Source: Chitinophagaceae bacterium | GTDB lineage: Bacteria; Bacteroidota; Bacteroidia; Chitinophagales; Chitinophagaceae | Length of the DNA stretch: 57,016 bases | Assembly (NCBI GenBank): GCA_016786745.1 | Contig: JAEUVS010000152.1 | Span: forward strand, 1 to 57,016 | Direction: 5' to 3' | Shown: positions 23,999 to 32,423 of the stretch, piece by piece | How the letters are laid out: each line of letters begins with the position of its first letter | Numbering within the stretch: the first letter of the stretch is position 1 | Position numbers and translations under genes: made by a program | Notes under the pieces: model-generated | What the model was told of the DNA's origin: nothing | The model's database searches: none | The model's input: only the letters and a program-made list of their open reading frames with translations

Positions 23999-24948
23999 TA
24001 TGCTTTTTTAAGTAGTCTCAACATTTTCTTCGTATGGAAAATAGTGTTCTTTAACTTATACCGTAATGTAACACCTTTCATAAAATCAAACTGCATAATT
24101 TCATCGGCGCACCGCTCCACCTGCCTGACCATATCTTCATCTGGAGCGCTTACTGTGTAATATCTTTTTAGATTGAACATGTTACCAATCAACCAATGAT
24201 ACAGGTGTTTCTTTACAACATCCATACTCTGCCGGGAAACGTTGTTTTCTGAACAAAACTTTTTCATTTCTCCATAAAATCCTTTACAACCATCTACATA
24301 GTAACCAAAATTAACTTTCGAAAAATTAGTGTCATGTGATGTTAAACTGCTGAATCGTTTATTCATAATGACACCGCCACCTAAGCTTCCAGCCATCGCA
24401 ATAAGCGCATGATCCGCAAGGTGCGGACTTCCATAGTTTGGTATACCATTTAAGGCAAGTAATACATCGCGCCTGATCACACAACTGGACCAAAGCAACC
24501 ATGGTGTTTTTATCGGATCCAGTATCTCCGAAATAAAATTCTCAGCAGATATCTTTTCGATCTGCTCTGCTGCTAAAAACTTTCGTGAAAATCCTGCATA
24601 AACGCTGCTGCCCGGCGAATCGTTGTACTGTTGATGCATTTCTTTCAACAACTCCGGGGCAACTGGATCATCATCCGTGACCATCACAACAAATTCAGCT
24701 GTGGCCCTTTCGATGCTTTTGTTGAAACTGTTTATCATTCCGAGGTTGTCGCCGTTCTTAAAATAACGGATGCGTTGATTATTCAGTTTTTGCACCACAT
24801 GCTCTCCGGAACTTTCAGGATCGTTATCTGAAACAATAATTTCATAATTGGAGAAAGTTTGCGTGAGCAATAATTTCAACTGGCTTTCCAGGTAAGCAGG
24901 ACGCTTGTAAGTACTCATGCAAAATGCCGCCCAGGGTCTCTTCTCCAT
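23998..24948 (-). CDS. Family 2 glycosyltransferase
   Basis: The 316-residue GT-A enzyme shows AAFCMSTYKRPAYLESQLKLLL, YEIIVSDNDPESSGEHVV, the loop KNGDNLGMINSFNKS and the metal site VVMVTDDDPVAPE (about residue 93). It is clearly a paralogous type to the following gene but not a close duplicate. It starts seven bases after the CmcI-like gene and is coupled to the next GT2, so both probably add successive sugars to the same glycan. Confidence 0.87.
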   Translation of the reverse strand: MEKRPWAAFCMSTYKRPAYLESQLKLLLTQTFSNYEIIVSDNDPESSGEHVVQKLNNQRIRYFKNGDNLGMINSFNKSIERATAEFVVMVTDDDPVAPELLKEMHQQYNDSPGSSVYAGFSRKFLAAEQIEKISAENFISEILDPIKTPWLLWSSCVIRRDVLLALNGIPNYGSPHLADHALIAMAGSLGGGVIMNKRFSSLTSHDTNFSKVNFGYYVDGCKGFYGEMKKFCSENNVSRQSMDVVKKHLYHWLIGNMFNLKRYYTVSAPDEDMVRQVERCADEIMQFDFMKGVTLRYKLKNTIFHTKKMLRLLKKA

Positions 24949-24955
24949 ACCTCCA

Positions 24956-25693
24956 TTATTTTATTCTCTTCAAATACCCTTGCGGCGCGACGCTAATCAA
25001 TAACTTATTATCAATATCCTTATCAATAATAAACTCAGGATGCGAGCGAAGGAATTCATGAACCGCCGTCATCGGGTTATCACCGCGCGCCCAAGCACGA
25101 CCAGGCAAATAATTATCCGGAAGATTTTCAACTATTGTATCAAACACCACCAGATAAGAACCAGCAGTCACAAAGGGTGAATAGAAAATAAGCTCGTCGA
25201 GCACATGATGATGCGTGTGATTAGAATCAAGGCACACCAGCACCGTCTCCTTACCATCAGCGATTTTTCTTACCTCATCCACGAGCTTGCTATCCACCGA
25301 TGATCCCTGCAGCATCTTTATCCTTTTAAACATCGGATGTGTTTCTATTTCCTTCCTGTTATGCTCGCGGATATCGATATCCACTCCCAGCACTTCTCCC
25401 TTTCCTATAAGTTCCAGCAACGACGCATAATAGATAAGCGAACCACCGTGAGCGATTCCTGTTTCAATAACCAGGTCAGGCTTTACATTCCAGATAATCT
25501 CCTGCATCGCGATCATATCCTGCGGATACTGGATGATCGGCCTGCCCATCCACGAAAAATTATATGAATACTGCGCCTTATTCGATTCTACATTGAACAT
25601 GTCAGCAGCCTGTAACAGCTTATTGTTAGTTCCATTCAGCGTTATCCGTTGCCGGCGTTCGTCAATAAATTCCTGGACAGGATTATTTTTCAT
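24956..25693 (-). CDS. CmcI-like (cephalosporin hydroxylase family) protein, probable methyltransferase
   Basis: The 245-residue protein matches the CmcI/RhmT family by GRPIIQYPQDMIAMQEIIW, the SAM-type motif PDLVIETGIAHGGSLIYYASLL (about residues 72-93), VLGVDIDIR, MLQGSSVDS and VLVCLDSNHTHHHVLDEL. Several family members in glycan clusters O-methylate sugars despite the 'hydroxylase' name. Its start overlaps the upstream reductase gene by 11 bases. Substrate unknown; a sugar O-methylation on the branched deoxyhexose is plausible. Confidence 0.8.
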   Translation of the reverse strand: MKNNPVQEFIDERRQRITLNGTNNKLLQAADMFNVESNKAQYSYNFSWMGRPIIQYPQDMIAMQEIIWNVKPDLVIETGIAHGGSLIYYASLLELIGKGEVLGVDIDIREHNRKEIETHPMFKRIKMLQGSSVDSKLVDEVRKIADGKETVLVCLDSNHTHHHVLDELIFYSPFVTAGSYLVVFDTIVENLPDNYLPGRAWARGDNPMTAVHEFLRSHPEFIIDKDIDNKLLISVAPQGYLKRIK

Positions 25694-26540
25694 TTAATAT
25701 TGTTTGTAGTTTTTTATTATCACCCCAAAATTCCATCGGCTCATAATCCGGGTAGGGATAGTGCCCGAGATTCAGCTTTATTTTTTTATTTGTCTTTCTT
25801 AAATACCCGTATACAAAATCCTTTATTTTCACCGGCTTTCCGCTGCAGCAATTTATTGTACCGGTTATTTTATTCTGCAAAGCGATCGTCACAATATACT
25901 CAGCCACCTTCTCAACCGGTAAATAATCGCGGACCTGCTCTCCCCCGCTCATATTGAACACTTCATCTTTATTGTCTATCGCCTTCTGCAATTGTGAAAG
26001 TAACGAAGCCGGGTTCTGACCCTTGCCATACATGTAAAATAATCGTACCCATTTTAAAGAAAATGTCTCACTCTTAGAGAACTCCGTCAAAAATTTATGG
26101 AGTGTATCTTTTGCCAGCGAATATGGATTTGCCGGTTGCGATGGCATAGTTTCATCCAGGCACCCACTAACCATTCCGTATTCAAAGCATGTGCCTGTAA
26201 CGGTTACGTCGCGGCAACCGTTTTCCACGAGGTTTTTCAGGAAATGATAGTGCCTGTTCAGGTTTACTTCGAAATGAAACAATGATTTGTAATTGGGCAA
26301 TCCCTCCCATGCGAGATGAATTATTTTTCCAGGATTGTCGAAGTACTCAAAATAATTTACGTTCTCATGAAGGTTTTCAAAATTCAATTCCTTATAGTTC
26401 ACTTTGCTGAACCACGGCATGACAGCGGCCCTATCCGCATTCGCAGAAGAGGCCGTTACTTCATGTCCACGCGATAACAGTTCATCGACAACATAATTGC
26501 CGATAAAACCTGTTGCGCCTGTAACAAGAATTGAAGCCAT
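25683..26540 (-). CDS. NAD(P)-dependent sugar epimerase/reductase (extended SDR)
   Basis: I chose ATG at 26538-26540, giving 285 residues (MASILVTGATGFIGNYVV); a longer frame would overlap the upstream gene and adds a hydrophobic stretch with no support. The Rossmann GATGFIG lies at residues 8-14 and the catalytic YSLAK at about 145. The position directly after a C-methyltransferase suggests it reduces the 4-keto group to finish a CDP-deoxysugar. It begins one base after the upstream stop. Epimerase activity instead of reductase cannot be excluded. Confidence 0.82.
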   Translation of the reverse strand: MASILVTGATGFIGNYVVDELLSRGHEVTASSANADRAAVMPWFSKVNYKELNFENLHENVNYFEYFDNPGKIIHLAWEGLPNYKSLFHFEVNLNRHYHFLKNLVENGCRDVTVTGTCFEYGMVSGCLDETMPSQPANPYSLAKDTLHKFLTEFSKSETFSLKWVRLFYMYGKGQNPASLLSQLQKAIDNKDEVFNMSGGEQVRDYLPVEKVAEYIVTIALQNKITGTINCCSGKPVKIKDFVYGYLRKTNKKIKLNLGHYPYPDYEPMEFWGDNKKLQTILNEK

Positions 26541-26541
26541 C

Positions 26542-27768
26542 TCAAATGAAATGAAGTTCGGGAATGGGAACAACAAATTTCGCGTTCCACTCTTTTATAT
26601 ATGCCAGCTGGCCGGTAATCTCATCTTTCAAATTCCATGGTAACACCAGCACATAATCCGGTTTTTCTTCTTTCAAACGCGATTCCGCTACCACGGGAAT
26701 GTGACTAGCCGGCAAAAATTTGTTCTGCTTATGCGGATTCGCATCAACTACAAATGATATCATATCGTTTTTCACACCGCAATAATTCAATAACGTATTG
26801 CCCTTTGCAGCGGCGCCATAACCGGCCACTTTTTTACCGCTTTGTTTGGCCTCGGCGAGAAAACGCAACAATCCGATCTTCACTTTCATCGCTTTCTGGC
26901 TGAAGTTGCTGTAGTAATCAAGATCCAGCATGCCCTTGTCTTTCTCTTTTTTCAACAGCTCATCAACATTCGGTGAAATATTTTTGGATACATCCTCCCT
27001 GTGTTTTGCATAAACCCGAAGGGAGCCGCCATGCGTCGGCAATTCTTCCACATCAAACATCGCAAGTCCCTGTGATTCGAAGATGGCTTTTACAGTGGTA
27101 AACGACAAATAGGAAAAATGTTCGTGATATATGGTGTCGAACTGGTTGTTATCAACCAACTGCATCAGGTGAGGAAATTCCATCGTGATCACTCCATCTT
27201 TCTTCAATAGAATTTTCATACCACCTACAAAATCCCTGATGTCCGGAACATGAGCAAGCACATTGTTGCCAAGTAATACATCAGCGTAAATATTTTTCGC
27301 CGCAAGTTCTTTGGCGAGCCTCACACCAAAAAAATCCACCACACTTTCTATTCCTTTCGACCTGGCCACTTCCGCGGTGTTAGCCGTCGGTTCTACCCCT
27401 AATACCGGTATTTTCTTTTCTTTGAAGTACTGAAGAAGGTAACCATCGTTCGAAGCAAGTTCCACCACCCTGCTTTGCTCACCAAGTTTGAAACGACTCG
27501 TCATCATTTCAACATACTCCTTCGCATGCTTTAACCAACTGCTTGAATACGAAGAAAAATACACATACCTGTTATCGAATATCTTGTCGGATTTTTTATA
27601 CTCATCCACCTGAACAAGAAAACATTTATGACACGTATACACTTTGAGTGGATAAAATACCTCGGGTTCGTTCAGTTCCTCGCTCGTTAAAAAAGAATTG
27701 GACGCCGGTGAATTTACCAGGTCGATAAACACGTGCTCCAACTGGGTATTACAAAATCTGCAATTCAT
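26542..27768 (-). CDS. Sugar C-methyltransferase (TylCIII/NovU-like, zinc-binding N-terminus)
   Basis: The 408-residue protein has the three-part build of NDP-hexose C-methyltransferases. An N-terminal zinc finger has Cys3, Cys6, Cys46 and Cys49. The central SAM domain shows RVVELASNDGYLLQYF (about 96-111) and LLGNNVLAHVPDI. A C-terminal Methyltransf_14-type domain has GYGAAAKGNTLLNYCG. IYHEHFSYLS near 190 contains the His pair used as catalytic base in the family. Known members add a methyl to C3 of 4-keto-6-deoxy sugars. It follows the epimerase by two bases, so a C-methyl branched sugar is predicted. Confidence 0.88.
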   Translation of the reverse strand: MNCRFCNTQLEHVFIDLVNSPASNSFLTSEELNEPEVFYPLKVYTCHKCFLVQVDEYKKSDKIFDNRYVYFSSYSSSWLKHAKEYVEMMTSRFKLGEQSRVVELASNDGYLLQYFKEKKIPVLGVEPTANTAEVARSKGIESVVDFFGVRLAKELAAKNIYADVLLGNNVLAHVPDIRDFVGGMKILLKKDGVITMEFPHLMQLVDNNQFDTIYHEHFSYLSFTTVKAIFESQGLAMFDVEELPTHGGSLRVYAKHREDVSKNISPNVDELLKKEKDKGMLDLDYYSNFSQKAMKVKIGLLRFLAEAKQSGKKVAGYGAAAKGNTLLNYCGVKNDMISFVVDANPHKQNKFLPASHIPVVAESRLKEEKPDYVLVLPWNLKDEITGQLAYIKEWNAKFVVPIPELHFI

Positions 27769-27770
27769 TT

Positions 27771-28316
27771 TTAAATTCCTTTGAAGTTTTCAGTGAGCGG
27801 GGGGTGACTTTCATCGCGTTTACTGATTACCGCTACCTCTTCCGGCCACTGTATATTTACCAGTTTGTCGTCGTACCGGATACCACCTTCGTGACCCGGC
27901 CGGTAAAATTCGGAATGAAGGTATACCAGTTCGCAATCGTCTGTGAGACATTGGAAGCCGTGGGCAAAACCTCCCGGTATGTACAGCATATTCATCGTTT
28001 CGGCAGACAGTTCGGTTCCAAACCATTTTAAAAAAGTTGTTGAATTTTTCCTGATATCTATAATTACGTCAAACACTTTGCCTCTCGTGCATCTTACCAG
28101 TTTTATTTCCCTGAATGGAGGATGCTGAAAATGCATGCCCCTTATTGTTCCTTTTTTAGCAGTGTATGAATGATTCATCTGCACCCACTGGTCTTCATGA
28201 CCGATCTGCCTGAACTCGTCACCGCAGAAGGTTCTCGCGAACCATCCTCTTTCATCGCTGAAACGCTGAGGCTGGATGATATAGCTGCCCTGTAATGGCG
28301 TGGGAGAAAAAATCAT
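27771..28316 (-). CDS. rfbC: NDP-4-keto-6-deoxyhexose 3,5- or 5-epimerase (RmlC family)
   Basis: The 181-residue cupin-fold protein has the RmlC signature: GWFARTFCGDEF, NHSYTAKKGTIRGMHFQHPP with the catalytic His, KLVRCTRGKVFDVIIDIRKNS, and IPGGFAHGFQCLTDDCELVY. RmlC normally acts on dTDP-4-keto-6-deoxyglucose; here the neighbours make CDP-activated sugar, so the natural substrate is probably CDP-4-keto-6-deoxyglucose. Its ATG overlaps the dehydratase stop as ATGA. The symbol reflects the family and does not assert rhamnose synthesis. Confidence 0.86.
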   Translation of the reverse strand: MIFSPTPLQGSYIIQPQRFSDERGWFARTFCGDEFRQIGHEDQWVQMNHSYTAKKGTIRGMHFQHPPFREIKLVRCTRGKVFDVIIDIRKNSTTFLKWFGTELSAETMNMLYIPGGFAHGFQCLTDDCELVYLHSEFYRPGHEGGIRYDDKLVNIQWPEEVAVISKRDESHPPLTENFKGI

Positions 28317-29398
28317 GCTACAAAATATTCTTCAATTTGCCTGAATGTGTAAGCCGCTTTTTGTTCATCTTTTTGTTTATACCAATCTATTGTCCATTTA
28401 ATCGCCTGCTCAGCATGAAGCCTCGGTTTCCAGTTCAGCGCTTTCTGTGCTTTGCTTATATCCAGCTTGAGCAGATTAGCCTCATGAGGTTGGGTTTTAT
28501 CGGACACATCTTTCCAGGATCCCGAGCCCCAATATTCTACAGCTTTTTCCACTATCTGCTTTACTGGAAGATGGTCGTTGCGTTCGGGACCAAAATTAAA
28601 AGCCTGTGAAAAGTTTACAGGATCGTTATGCATTTTCATGGCAAGCAACAGGTAACCAGTTATCGCTTCCAACACATGCTGCCATGGCCTCACAGCATCG
28701 GGATTTCGTACGAGTACAGGCTCGTTGTTTACAAGCGAGTTGATAATATCTGGCAATAGTCTGTCGGTGCTCCAATCGCCACCACCGATAACATTACCCG
28801 CACGTACGGTTGAAAGTGATTTCTGATGTTGCGGATAATGTGATGGATTGAAAAAAGATTTCCTAAACGAATCGACTACGAGTTCGGCACACGCTTTACT
28901 TGCACTATAAGGATCGAACCCCCCGAGCACGTCGTTTTCGTTGTAAAGAATATCCTGCTCTTTATTTTGGTATACCTTATCTGTTGTAATTACCACGATG
29001 GCGCATTTACGATCCAGCTTCGTCGCGGCCTCGAGCAAATTTGCGGTACCTGTAACGTTGATATCAAACGTGTCGGCAGGCATTTTGTATGACCGCCTCA
29101 CGAGAGGTTGCGCGGCCAGGTGAAATATAACGTCGGGTTGAAAGCTGAGCAATTCTCTTTCGAGCTTGTGCCTGTCGCGGATATCGCTGATGATATTGTT
29201 ACCTGCGGACAGTGGTTCAAGAAAATCGAACAAGCCTCCTTTTTGTTCGGGCTCGAGTGCATATCCTTTTATATGCGCGCCGAATGAGCCAAGTGTAGCC
29301 ATCAGCCACGAACCTTTAAAGCCCGTATGACCTGTTATGAATACTTTCTTTTTGAAGTAAAAAGAAGAAATGTTTTCACCTGCTACCAGGTTTTCCAT
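28313..29398 (-). CDS. rfbG: CDP-glucose 4,6-dehydratase
   Basis: The chosen start (29396-29398) gives 361 residues; an ATG at 29419 would add seven residues. The extended-SDR enzyme has VFITGHTGFKGSWL at about residues 19-32, the wording characteristic of CDP-glucose dehydratases. It also has the catalytic YSASK at about 163 and NVIGGGDWSTDRLLPDI, HVLEAITGYLLLA in the C-terminal domain. It converts CDP-glucose to CDP-4-keto-6-deoxyglucose. The start overlaps the end of the cytidylyltransferase gene by 16 bases, so the two steps are coupled. Confidence 0.93.
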   Translation of the reverse strand: MENLVAGENISSFYFKKKVFITGHTGFKGSWLMATLGSFGAHIKGYALEPEQKGGLFDFLEPLSAGNNIISDIRDRHKLERELLSFQPDVIFHLAAQPLVRRSYKMPADTFDINVTGTANLLEAATKLDRKCAIVVITTDKVYQNKEQDILYNENDVLGGFDPYSASKACAELVVDSFRKSFFNPSHYPQHQKSLSTVRAGNVIGGGDWSTDRLLPDIINSLVNNEPVLVRNPDAVRPWQHVLEAITGYLLLAMKMHNDPVNFSQAFNFGPERNDHLPVKQIVEKAVEYWGSGSWKDVSDKTQPHEANLLKLDISKAQKALNWKPRLHAEQAIKWTIDWYKQKDEQKAAYTFRQIEEYFVA

Positions 29399-30159
29399 TT
29401 TGCCTGGTTGTTTTGCCATAATGATTCGAGCTCTATTTTATCGCGCATCGCGTCCATGCATTTCCAGAAACCCTGGTGCCTGTAAGCTATCAGTTGTCCG
29501 TCGTTTGCAAGATTTTCCATCGGTGAATCTTCCCACATCACTTCTTCCATGTCTTTTTCAAGGTATTTGAATACAGAGGGCTGCAGCACAAAAAAGCCGC
29601 CGTTGATCCATTTATCGTCGCCCTTTGGTTTTTCTTTAAAGTGCACCACTTTGCCATTATTGTCAAGCACCATGCCACCGAAACGTGCCTCGGGCTGAAT
29701 AGCCGTTACTGTAGCTATTTTTCCATGTTTTTTATGAAATGCTATCAACTCGTTGATGTTGATATCGGCAACACCGTCGCCATATGTCAGCATAAAATCT
29801 TCATCGCCAATGAATTTGCGGACTTTCTTCAAACGGCCCGCTGTTTTGGTGTTCAGTCCTGTTTCAACGAGTGTAACTTTAAACGACTCAGTGTTTGTAT
29901 TGTGTACCTCAAGTTTATTGTTACCCAGTTCGATGGTGATATCGGAATTATGCAGGTAGTAATGCATAAAATATTCCTTGATCATAAATCCTTTATAGCC
30001 CAGGCATATGATGAAGTCATTGAAACCGAACTGACTGTATATTTTCATGATATGCCACAGTATCGGCCGGCCACCAATATTAACCATCGGCTTAGGCCTT
30101 GTTTCCGTTTCTTCTGATATCCTGGTACCGAGTCCGCCAGCAAAGATTACAACTTTCAT
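29383..30159 (-). CDS. rfbF: Glucose-1-phosphate cytidylyltransferase
   Basis: The 258-residue nucleotidyltransferase opens with VVIFAGGLGTRISEETETRPKPMVNIGGRPILWHIMKIY, the signature loop and lysine of RfbF. It also contains FMLTYGDGVADININELIAFHKKHG and INGGFFVLQPSVFKYL. It makes CDP-glucose from CTP and glucose-1-phosphate, the entry step of the CDP-deoxysugar route. It is the first gene of the leftward operon. A TAnnTTTG element (TAGTTTTG, minus strand, 30177-30184) lies 18 bases upstream and would give a short leader. Confidence 0.94.
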   Translation of the reverse strand: MKVVIFAGGLGTRISEETETRPKPMVNIGGRPILWHIMKIYSQFGFNDFIICLGYKGFMIKEYFMHYYLHNSDITIELGNNKLEVHNTNTESFKVTLVETGLNTKTAGRLKKVRKFIGDEDFMLTYGDGVADININELIAFHKKHGKIATVTAIQPEARFGGMVLDNNGKVVHFKEKPKGDDKWINGGFFVLQPSVFKYLEKDMEEVMWEDSPMENLANDGQLIAYRHQGFWKCMDAMRDKIELESLWQNNQAKWKTW

Positions 30160-30176
30160 ATGCGCTTAAAGTTGGG

Positions 30177-30184
30177 CAAAACTA
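30177..30184 (-). promoter_or_regulatory. Predicted -7 element of the rfbF operon
   Basis: TAGTTTTG on the minus strand matches TAnnTTTG exactly, 18 bases from the rfbF ATG. No good -33 is found at the usual distance. The element lies inside the short divergent gap and argues against a start at 30160 for the rightward gene. Confidence 0.4.
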
Positions 30185-30204
30185 AATTATATTCTCGATC
30201 TTTG

Positions 30205-32367
30205 ATGCTGATACCAAACGAATTGCGGGTACTTAGCAGCCTGATACTATTGTGCTCTCTAACCGAACTTGCCAACGCCCAATCCTGCGACGATTGGTTG
30301 CAATTAGCTTTGAATCAATCTTACGCACGTTTCCCCGGAGGTAATATCAGTTCAACCAAACTTACAGTCGAAGCAAAATACGCGGGAGGCATCGCCGGCG
30401 AACCCCTTGTTTCAAAATATGGAGGCCCTGGATTGCCGGACTACATTCTGCGAACTACGGGTGCAGAAATCACGACCGCTAACGGGTATTTTAAAACACC
30501 CGACGTTTGCCAGTCATCCGTAAACAAAGTATATCATGTCGCTTTAGTTTATGACGGTACATCCTTAAAATTCTACCGCAATGGTTTCCTGATGAGTGAA
30601 GTTCCGGCTACAGGTAATCTCGAACCGGTAGATTCGTACACTTACATCGGTTACAACCCCGACGCGGGCGCCGGTCCGTTTGTTGCGCATATCGACGAAG
30701 TAAGAATATGGGAATACGCCCGGCCGCAGGAACTGATAAGAACCTACATGAATGCCTCTCTTTCAACACCGGCCGCACAGGTTGGGTTGTTCGCTTACTA
30801 TACTTTTGAAAACCTGGTCAACATCCAGGGAAATCCCGCCTATAATCTTGAATTATCACCAACCGGCGCAACGATAAACGGCAGCATAGCCGACTGCACT
30901 TTTTTACCGGATAGCTGCGGAGTTTATACCGCACCGCCAGACAGCATTATCATCACGAACAATGTTACAATCTGCGCAGGTTCACACCACCAGATAAAAA
31001 CATACCCTGCCGATTCATATCGCTGGACGCCTGCAGAATATCTCGATGATCCCACATCACCGGTGCCGGTAGCGACGCCGCCCGTCACAACAACTTTTTA
31101 TGTTGAGGCATTTATTGCGGCCCTCAACAAAACGATTATTGACAGCGTTCGCATTCGTGTTGAACGGTCAGATATAAAAGCACGCGGCGATACAACCATA
31201 TGCGCGGGGAAACCAGTGCAGATGAGCGTTACGCAAGGCACATCCTTTAACTGGTCGCCGCAAACGGGTCTTTCTGATCCGTTCGCCCCTAACCCTGTCG
31301 CGACACCCGAAGTGACAACAGAATATATAGTGATCGGTATTGGCGAGGGTCGCTGCGCTTCAGCAGATACTGTTTTGATCACTGTTAAACCGCGACCTTC
31401 CGTTGTTGTTTCAAACGATACCGTGATCTGTAAAGGCGCGCCTGTTCAGTTGAACGCGAATGGAGGAGTGAGCTATGAATGGTTGCCTTCGGCGCCTTTA
31501 GACAATCCGGATATTTCAAATCCTGTCGCCACTACTTTACAGACAACCCTGTACACTGTGAACACGACCGGAACAAACGGATGCGTGAAAACCGATACTG
31601 TAACCGTTGAAGTGCGTTCGCAACCGGACTTCACCGCATCGGGAAATAAAACTGTTTGCGAGGGACACCAGGTGACTCTTTCGGCCTCGGGAGGAACATC
31701 GTATCAATGGTTTCCTGCGGCCAATGTGCGCGACCCTTCTGCATCGAGTACAATTGTGAATACTACGAACAGGATCTCGCAATTTAGTGTACATATCAGT
31801 GAGGATAACTGTGGATATGATACTACTATCGCGATGACTGTAACGGTTAATCCGAATCCTGTTGTTGCAGCAAGAAAATCGAATGATATCAATTGCGCAA
31901 CGCCCACATCGGAACTGGAAGCCACGGGCGCGAACAGCTACTTCTGGGAACCGTTTGTGTATCTCGATAACGCGAGTGCAGCAAAAACATTTGCAGCGGT
32001 AGACACCACTACAACTTTTACCGTAACGGGGTACACAGATGCAGGCTGCGCATCCACCGCCACAGTAACCGTTAACGTTGACCGGAACGGCGTGCCGCGG
32101 TTTGTGTTGCCCAACGCTTTCAGTCCTAATGGAGATGGCCACAACGACTGCTTTGGCATCAAACGATGGGGCGGCGCAACTGTCAGGCAGTTTTCTATTT
32201 ACAACCGGTGGGGACAACTGGTGTTCCAAACAAAAAATCCCGCTCAATGCTGGGATGGAACTTACAATGGCGGAATCCAGGCGGCCGGTGGTTATATTTA
32301 TATCATTGACGCGACTACACTGTGCGGGCCTGTACGGCGAAGGGGGATGATTTCACTGATCCGTTGA
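30205..32367 (+). CDS. T9SS cargo protein: LamG-like domain, Ig-like repeats, type-B sorting domain
   Basis: ATG 30205 gives 720 residues with a proper signal peptide (cleavage after ANA, residue 25); the upstream ATG at 30160 abuts the rfbF start and lacks one. Residues about 30-225 look like a LamG/concanavalin-like sandwich (VYHVALVYDGTSLKFYRNGFLMSE, HIDEVRIWEYARPQELI). Five Ig/PKD-like repeats of about 80 residues follow, each with TICxG...W-P and DTVxVxV strands. The last 85 residues are the gliding-associated type-B sorting domain (PNAFSPNGDGHND, IYNRWGQLVFQT). The protein is exported by T9SS to the cell surface or medium. Ligand unknown. A paralogue follows after 56 bases. Confidence 0.88.
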   Translation: MLIPNELRVLSSLILLCSLTELANAQSCDDWLQLALNQSYARFPGGNISSTKLTVEAKYAGGIAGEPLVSKYGGPGLPDYILRTTGAEITTANGYFKTPDVCQSSVNKVYHVALVYDGTSLKFYRNGFLMSEVPATGNLEPVDSYTYIGYNPDAGAGPFVAHIDEVRIWEYARPQELIRTYMNASLSTPAAQVGLFAYYTFENLVNIQGNPAYNLELSPTGATINGSIADCTFLPDSCGVYTAPPDSIIITNNVTICAGSHHQIKTYPADSYRWTPAEYLDDPTSPVPVATPPVTTTFYVEAFIAALNKTIIDSVRIRVERSDIKARGDTTICAGKPVQMSVTQGTSFNWSPQTGLSDPFAPNPVATPEVTTEYIVIGIGEGRCASADTVLITVKPRPSVVVSNDTVICKGAPVQLNANGGVSYEWLPSAPLDNPDISNPVATTLQTTLYTVNTTGTNGCVKTDTVTVEVRSQPDFTASGNKTVCEGHQVTLSASGGTSYQWFPAANVRDPSASSTIVNTTNRISQFSVHISEDNCGYDTTIAMTVTVNPNPVVAARKSNDINCATPTSELEATGANSYFWEPFVYLDNASAAKTFAAVDTTTTFTVTGYTDAGCASTATVTVNVDRNGVPRFVLPNAFSPNGDGHNDCFGIKRWGGATVRQFSIYNRWGQLVFQTKNPAQCWDGTYNGGIQAAGGYIYIIDATTLCGPVRRRGMISLIR

Positions 32368-32423
32368 TTAACCGCGGAAGGCAACTTTATTGCTGTTTGT
32401 TACGTAATATTTCAGGCACCTGT

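Noticed and set aside
15324..30159. Complete O-antigen Wzx/Wzy or ABC-export locus
   Set aside because: Glycosyltransferases and sugar synthesis genes are present, but no flippase, polymerase or ABC transporter frame is found in the window.
30160..30204. Upstream ATG at 30160 for the T9SS cargo gene
   Set aside because: It directly abuts the rfbF start codon, leaves no promoter space, and adds a basic stretch in front of a complete signal peptide that begins at 30205.
31537..32247. 236-codon leftward frame opposite the first T9SS gene
   Set aside because: The sense strand shows regular Ig-like repeats and a sorting domain; the antisense product is Cys/Arg-rich without motifs.
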